From positions 62,001-126,000 of the forward strand of contig NZ_NJIF01000009.1 in NCBI RefSeq assembly GCF_002209555.1: DNA of 64,000 nt, read 5' to 3'. The position numbers were made by a program, and so were the translations under genes. This DNA is from Achromobacter insolitus. Lineage in GTDB: Bacteria; Pseudomonadota; Gammaproteobacteria; Burkholderiales; Burkholderiaceae_B. The notes under the pieces are model-generated. The model was not told the DNA's origin, ran no database searches, and worked only from the letters and a program-made list of their open reading frames with translations. This document shows, piece by piece, positions 61,309 through 64,000 of the stretch (position 1 is its first letter; the number at the start of each line of letters is the position of its first letter).

Positions 61309-62169
61309 ATGCAATTCCTGCAGGCACTGGTGGACGGCATTCTGCTGGGCGGGGTCTACGCGGTCATCTCCATCGGGCTCACGCTCGTCTTCGGGGTGGT
61401 GTCCATCGTCAACTTCGCCCAGGCCGAATTCCTGATGGTGGGCATGTTCGTGGCGTATTTCGCCTGGAAACTGCTCGGTCTGGACCCGCTGCTGGGGTCG
61501 CTGCTGTCGTTCGCGGTGGCCTTCGTGCTGGGCGTACTGACGCAGAAGTACCTGATCAACCGGGTACTGAAGGCGCCGGCGGTGGCGCAGATTTTCCTGA
61601 CGGTGGGCCTGCTCATCGTCATGGAGAATCTGGCCTTGATCCTCTTCGGCTCCGAGTTCCGCTCGGTGCAGACGCCCTACCAGATGACGGCGCTGGCCGT
61701 GGGACCTATCCTGCTCAGCGCGCCCTACCTGCTGGCTTTCGCGGTCGCGTCCGTGGCCGGGCTGGCGCTTTGGTGGGTGCTGAAGAAAACCTGGTGGGGC
61801 ATGGCGGTGCGCGCCACCGCCCAGGATCCCATGGCCGCCAGGCTGTCCGGCATCTCCACGCACCGCGTGCATCAGCTGGCGTTCGGGCTGGGCGTGGGCA
61901 TGACGGCGCTGGGCGGCGGCATCATCCTGCCCTACCTGACCGCCTCCACCACCGTCGGCGCGCAGTTCAGCGTGCTGATGTTCACCGCCGTGGTGTTGGG
62001 CGGGCTGGGTAGCGTGATAGGCGCGGTGGTGGGCGGCGTGGCGGTCGGCGTGATCCAGTCGCTGTCCTCGCTGGTACTGCCGATGCAACTTCAGAACCTG
62101 GCGTTGTTCGCCATCTTCATCCTGGTGCTGGCCGTGCGCCCGGAAGGTCTTTTGAAAAGGGCGGGCTGA
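61309..62169 (+). CDS. livH: Liv-type ABC transporter permease (LivH)
   Basis: This 286-residue permease has eight predicted helices and the LivH start LQALVDGILLGGVYAVISIGLTLVFGVVSIVNFAQAEFLMVGM. It also has the loop AVRATAQDPMAARLSGISTHRVHQLAFGLGVGMTALGG. It starts 22 bp after the binding-protein gene and its stop overlaps the next start as TGATG, so the transporter subunits are translated together. Confidence 0.94.
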   Translation: MQFLQALVDGILLGGVYAVISIGLTLVFGVVSIVNFAQAEFLMVGMFVAYFAWKLLGLDPLLGSLLSFAVAFVLGVLTQKYLINRVLKAPAVAQIFLTVGLLIVMENLALILFGSEFRSVQTPYQMTALAVGPILLSAPYLLAFAVASVAGLALWWVLKKTWWGMAVRATAQDPMAARLSGISTHRVHQLAFGLGVGMTALGGGIILPYLTASTTVGAQFSVLMFTAVVLGGLGSVIGAVVGGVAVGVIQSLSSLVLPMQLQNLALFAIFILVLAVRPEGLLKRAG

Positions 62170-63143
62170 TGGCCAAGAACCGACAACTCCTGCTGTGGGC
62201 GCTGCCGCTGGCGGCCGCCCTTATCGTGCCATGGCTGATGGAAGACCAGGGCTACGGCATCCGGGTCCTGACGCTGGTGCTGCTGTTCGCGGCCATGGGT
62301 CAGTCGTGGAATATCGTGGGTGGCCTGGCCAACCAGATCTCGCTGGGGCACGCGGCCTTCTTCGGGCTGGGCGCCTATACGTCGACGCTGCTGCTGATGC
62401 GCTACGGCATTTCGCCCTGGCTGGGTATCGTCGCCGCCATGGCGGTAGCCGCGGTTGCGGGCGCATTGCTCAGCCTGCCCACCATGCGCCTGCGCGGACA
62501 CTATTTCGCGCTGGCCACCCTGGCCTTCGGCGAGGTGCTGCGCGCAATCGCCAACACCTGGGCCTCCGTGACGGGCGGGCCGGTAGGCGTCTCGATTCCG
62601 TTCTCGGAAGGCCTGGCCCAGATGCAGTTCAAATCCAGCATCCCCTACTACTACCTGATGCTGGGGGCCGCGGTCATCACGTCGGTGGTCTTTGCGCTGA
62701 TCAGCCATTCGCGCCTGGGCTACCGCCTGCGCGCGGTCAAGGCCAATCCGCAGGCGGCCGAGGTGATCGGCGTGGACACCGCCCGTACCCGCATCCTTGC
62801 CGCCGTCATCTCCGCCGCGCTCATGGGCGCCTGCGGCACGCTGTACGCGCAGTTCATCTATTTCTTCGATCCGGACACGGTCTTCTCGCTGGTCGGCGTT
62901 TCGGTGCGCGTGGCGCTGATCTGCATCATCGGCGGCGTGGGCACCGTGGCCGGCCCGCTGATCGGTGCGCTGGTCATCATCCCGCTGGAAGAAGTGTTCA
63001 ACGACTGGCTGTCTGGTCACACGGCGGGCGTATCGCAGCTGGCTTTCGGGCTGATCCTCATCGCCATCATCCTGATCGAGCCGCGCGGCCTGTCGGCGCT
63101 GTGGACCCGGCTGCGCAACCTGACGCGAGGCCAACATGCCTGA
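62169..63143 (+). CDS. livM: Liv-type ABC transporter permease (LivM)
   Basis: This 324-residue permease has about nine helices, the LivM segment GQSWNIVGGLANQISLGHAAFFGLGAYTSTLLLMRYG, and the loop GYRLRAVKANPQAAEVIGVDTARTRILAAVISAALMGACG. It forms the membrane channel with LivH. It overlaps livH by one base and livG by 8 bp. Unlike the transporter near 26 kb, LivM and LivG are separate proteins here. Confidence 0.94.
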   Translation: MAKNRQLLLWALPLAAALIVPWLMEDQGYGIRVLTLVLLFAAMGQSWNIVGGLANQISLGHAAFFGLGAYTSTLLLMRYGISPWLGIVAAMAVAAVAGALLSLPTMRLRGHYFALATLAFGEVLRAIANTWASVTGGPVGVSIPFSEGLAQMQFKSSIPYYYLMLGAAVITSVVFALISHSRLGYRLRAVKANPQAAEVIGVDTARTRILAAVISAALMGACGTLYAQFIYFFDPDTVFSLVGVSVRVALICIIGGVGTVAGPLIGALVIIPLEEVFNDWLSGHTAGVSQLAFGLILIAIILIEPRGLSALWTRLRNLTRGQHA

Positions 63144-63876
63144 CATCCTAAAGGTGTCCCACATCCAGCGCCGCTTCGGGGGTCTGAAAGCCGTGGACGA
63201 CGTGTCGTTCAATGTGGCCCGCGGAGACATCCTCGGCCTCATCGGCCCCAACGGGGCGGGCAAGACCACACTGTTCAACCTGCTGGTCGGGCTGTACCGC
63301 GGCAACGGCGGCCGCATCGAACTGGAGGGACGCGACATCAGCGGCCTGCGGCCCCACCAGATCGCGGCGCTGGGCATGACCAAGACCTTCCAGAACGTGG
63401 CGCTGTTCCCCGAAATGACGGTGCTGGACAACGTGCTGGTCGGCGGATTGCTGCGCTATGACGTGAGCCGCGCCCGGGCGCTTGCGCTCGACAACCTGGA
63501 CCGCGTCGGCCTGTCCAGCATCGCGCGCAAGCCGGCCGGCGAGCTTTCGTTTCCGGAACAGGCGCGCGTGGAGCTGGCGCGCGCGCTGTGCACCGACCCC
63601 AAGGTCTTCCTGCTGGACGAGGTGATGGCGGCGCTGAATGAATCCGAGATGGACGCCCTGCTGGACCTGATCCGCACCCTGCGCGACGAATCGGGCATCA
63701 CCTTCATCGTGGTGGAACACCATATGCGCGCCATCATGCGCCTGTGCAACCGGATTCTGGTGCTGTCGTTCGGCCAGAAGATCGCAGAGGGCAGCCCGGC
63801 GCAGATCGCGGCCGATCCCACGGTAATCGAGGTCTACCTGGGCAAATCGCTGGAACAGCTGGAGGTGCCGGCATGA
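63136..63876 (+). CDS. livG: Liv-type ABC transporter ATP-binding protein (LivG)
   Basis: This 246-residue ATPase has Walker A GPNGAGKTTLF, the LivG segment GMTKTFQNVALFPEMTVLDNVLVGG and Walker B KVFLLDEVMAALNESEMDAL. The signature region is LSFPEQARVELARAL: the usual LSYGxQR Gly is replaced by Phe-Pro-Glu, a departure seen in some Liv subtypes. The Walker B is followed by Val-Met instead of Pro-x-Gly/Ala. It overlaps livM by 8 bp and livF in ATGA. Confidence 0.92.
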   Translation: MPDILKVSHIQRRFGGLKAVDDVSFNVARGDILGLIGPNGAGKTTLFNLLVGLYRGNGGRIELEGRDISGLRPHQIAALGMTKTFQNVALFPEMTVLDNVLVGGLLRYDVSRARALALDNLDRVGLSSIARKPAGELSFPEQARVELARALCTDPKVFLLDEVMAALNESEMDALLDLIRTLRDESGITFIVVEHHMRAIMRLCNRILVLSFGQKIAEGSPAQIAADPTVIEVYLGKSLEQLEVPA

Positions 63877-64000
63877 GCCTGTTGCAGATCCAGGGGCTGA
63901 CCGCCGCCTACGACCGCAGTCCGGTGCTGCGCGACATCACGCTGGACGTGCCCGCAGGCGGCTTCATCGCCGTGGTCGGCGCCAACACGGCCGGCAAGAG
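63873..64000 (+). CDS. livF: Liv-type ABC transporter ATP-binding protein (LivF), cut by window end
   Basis: The first 42 codons are present, starting at the ATGA overlap with livG. The N-terminus MSLLQIQGLTAAYDRSPVLR is typical for LivF, and the Walker A begins VVGANTAGK at the window edge. The usual sequence is GANGAGK; the Thr in place of Gly leaves the GxxxxGK pattern intact. The rest lies outside the window. Confidence 0.88.
   Translation, partial: MSLLQIQGLTAAYDRSPVLRDITLDVPAGGFIAVVGANTAGK

Noticed and set aside
1..64000. Prophage, insertion sequence, integron or CRISPR array
   Set aside because: No transposase, integrase, phage structural gene, terminal inverted repeats or regularly spaced repeats were seen anywhere.

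Overview
The window is high-GC, densely coded DNA from a betaproteobacterium. The best fit is the family Alcaligenaceae (Bordetella/Achromobacter type). The reasons are the hemA-prfA-prmC-grxD-ubiX gene order, two Bug-type solute receptors of the tripartite tricarboxylate family, several Liv-type ABC transporters, and many small catabolic operons each with a LysR or GntR regulator. This placement is inference from gene content; no rRNA or other phylogenetic marker was compared. No phage, insertion sequence or CRISPR array was seen.

Layout. (1) 1-3568: end of a beta-ketoadipate operon (pcaI partial, pcaJ, catC, a YciI-like gene, pcaD, a cyclase-family gene), closed by a bidirectional terminator. 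(2) 3641-7913, minus: ubiX, grxD, prmC, prfA, hemA. (3) 8220-11116: two tRNA-Phe genes with the same 76-nt sequence flanking an MscS-type channel gene. (4) 11229-18023: an ABC exporter, a hypothetical membrane protein, a Cu+/Ag+ P1B-ATPase behind a leader with two tiny coupled ORFs, and a convergent DUF4142-cupredoxin-ECF sigma operon. (5) 18149-21051: an Lrp-type regulator divergent from a LysE exporter, an EamA transporter and a hypothetical protein. (6) 21164-34226: a catabolic operon (aldehyde dehydrogenase, GMC oxidoreductase, LivK-H-MG-F transporter, CaiB CoA-transferase, HMG-CoA lyase, TIM-barrel isomerase, Bug receptor) under a divergent LysR gene. (7) 34254-41261: a 2-oxo-acid/acetoin-type dehydrogenase operon with a fused E1, an E2, two SDRs, a GntR regulator and an orphan LivK paralogue. 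(8) 41433-47248: a ZnuD-like TonB receptor behind a Zur-like operator, then a DUF2817 peptidase/MFS pair with a divergent LysR. (9) 47370-54135: a complete tetronate (erythronate/threonate) catabolic operon with a GntR gene at its far end. (10) 54296-57287: a four-gene UbiA/HAD/SMR/membrane-protein module that looks like pentosyl-polyprenyl-phosphate synthesis and transfer. (11) 57433-64000: a Bug receptor, a beta-hydroxyacid dehydrogenase and a CMD-family gene, divergent from a complete Liv transporter that runs off the window end.

The most interesting inferences are these. Region 6 encodes, step for step, an oxidative route that would turn mevalonate (or 3-hydroxy-3-methylglutarate) into acetyl-CoA and acetoacetate. 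Region 10 is a candidate lipid-linked pentose system. The copper ATPase has a leader whose two short ORFs are joined to it by a TAATG and an ATGA junction. Start codons were chosen from family lengths and visible Shine-Dalgarno sequences, and several were moved downstream of the longest open frame.
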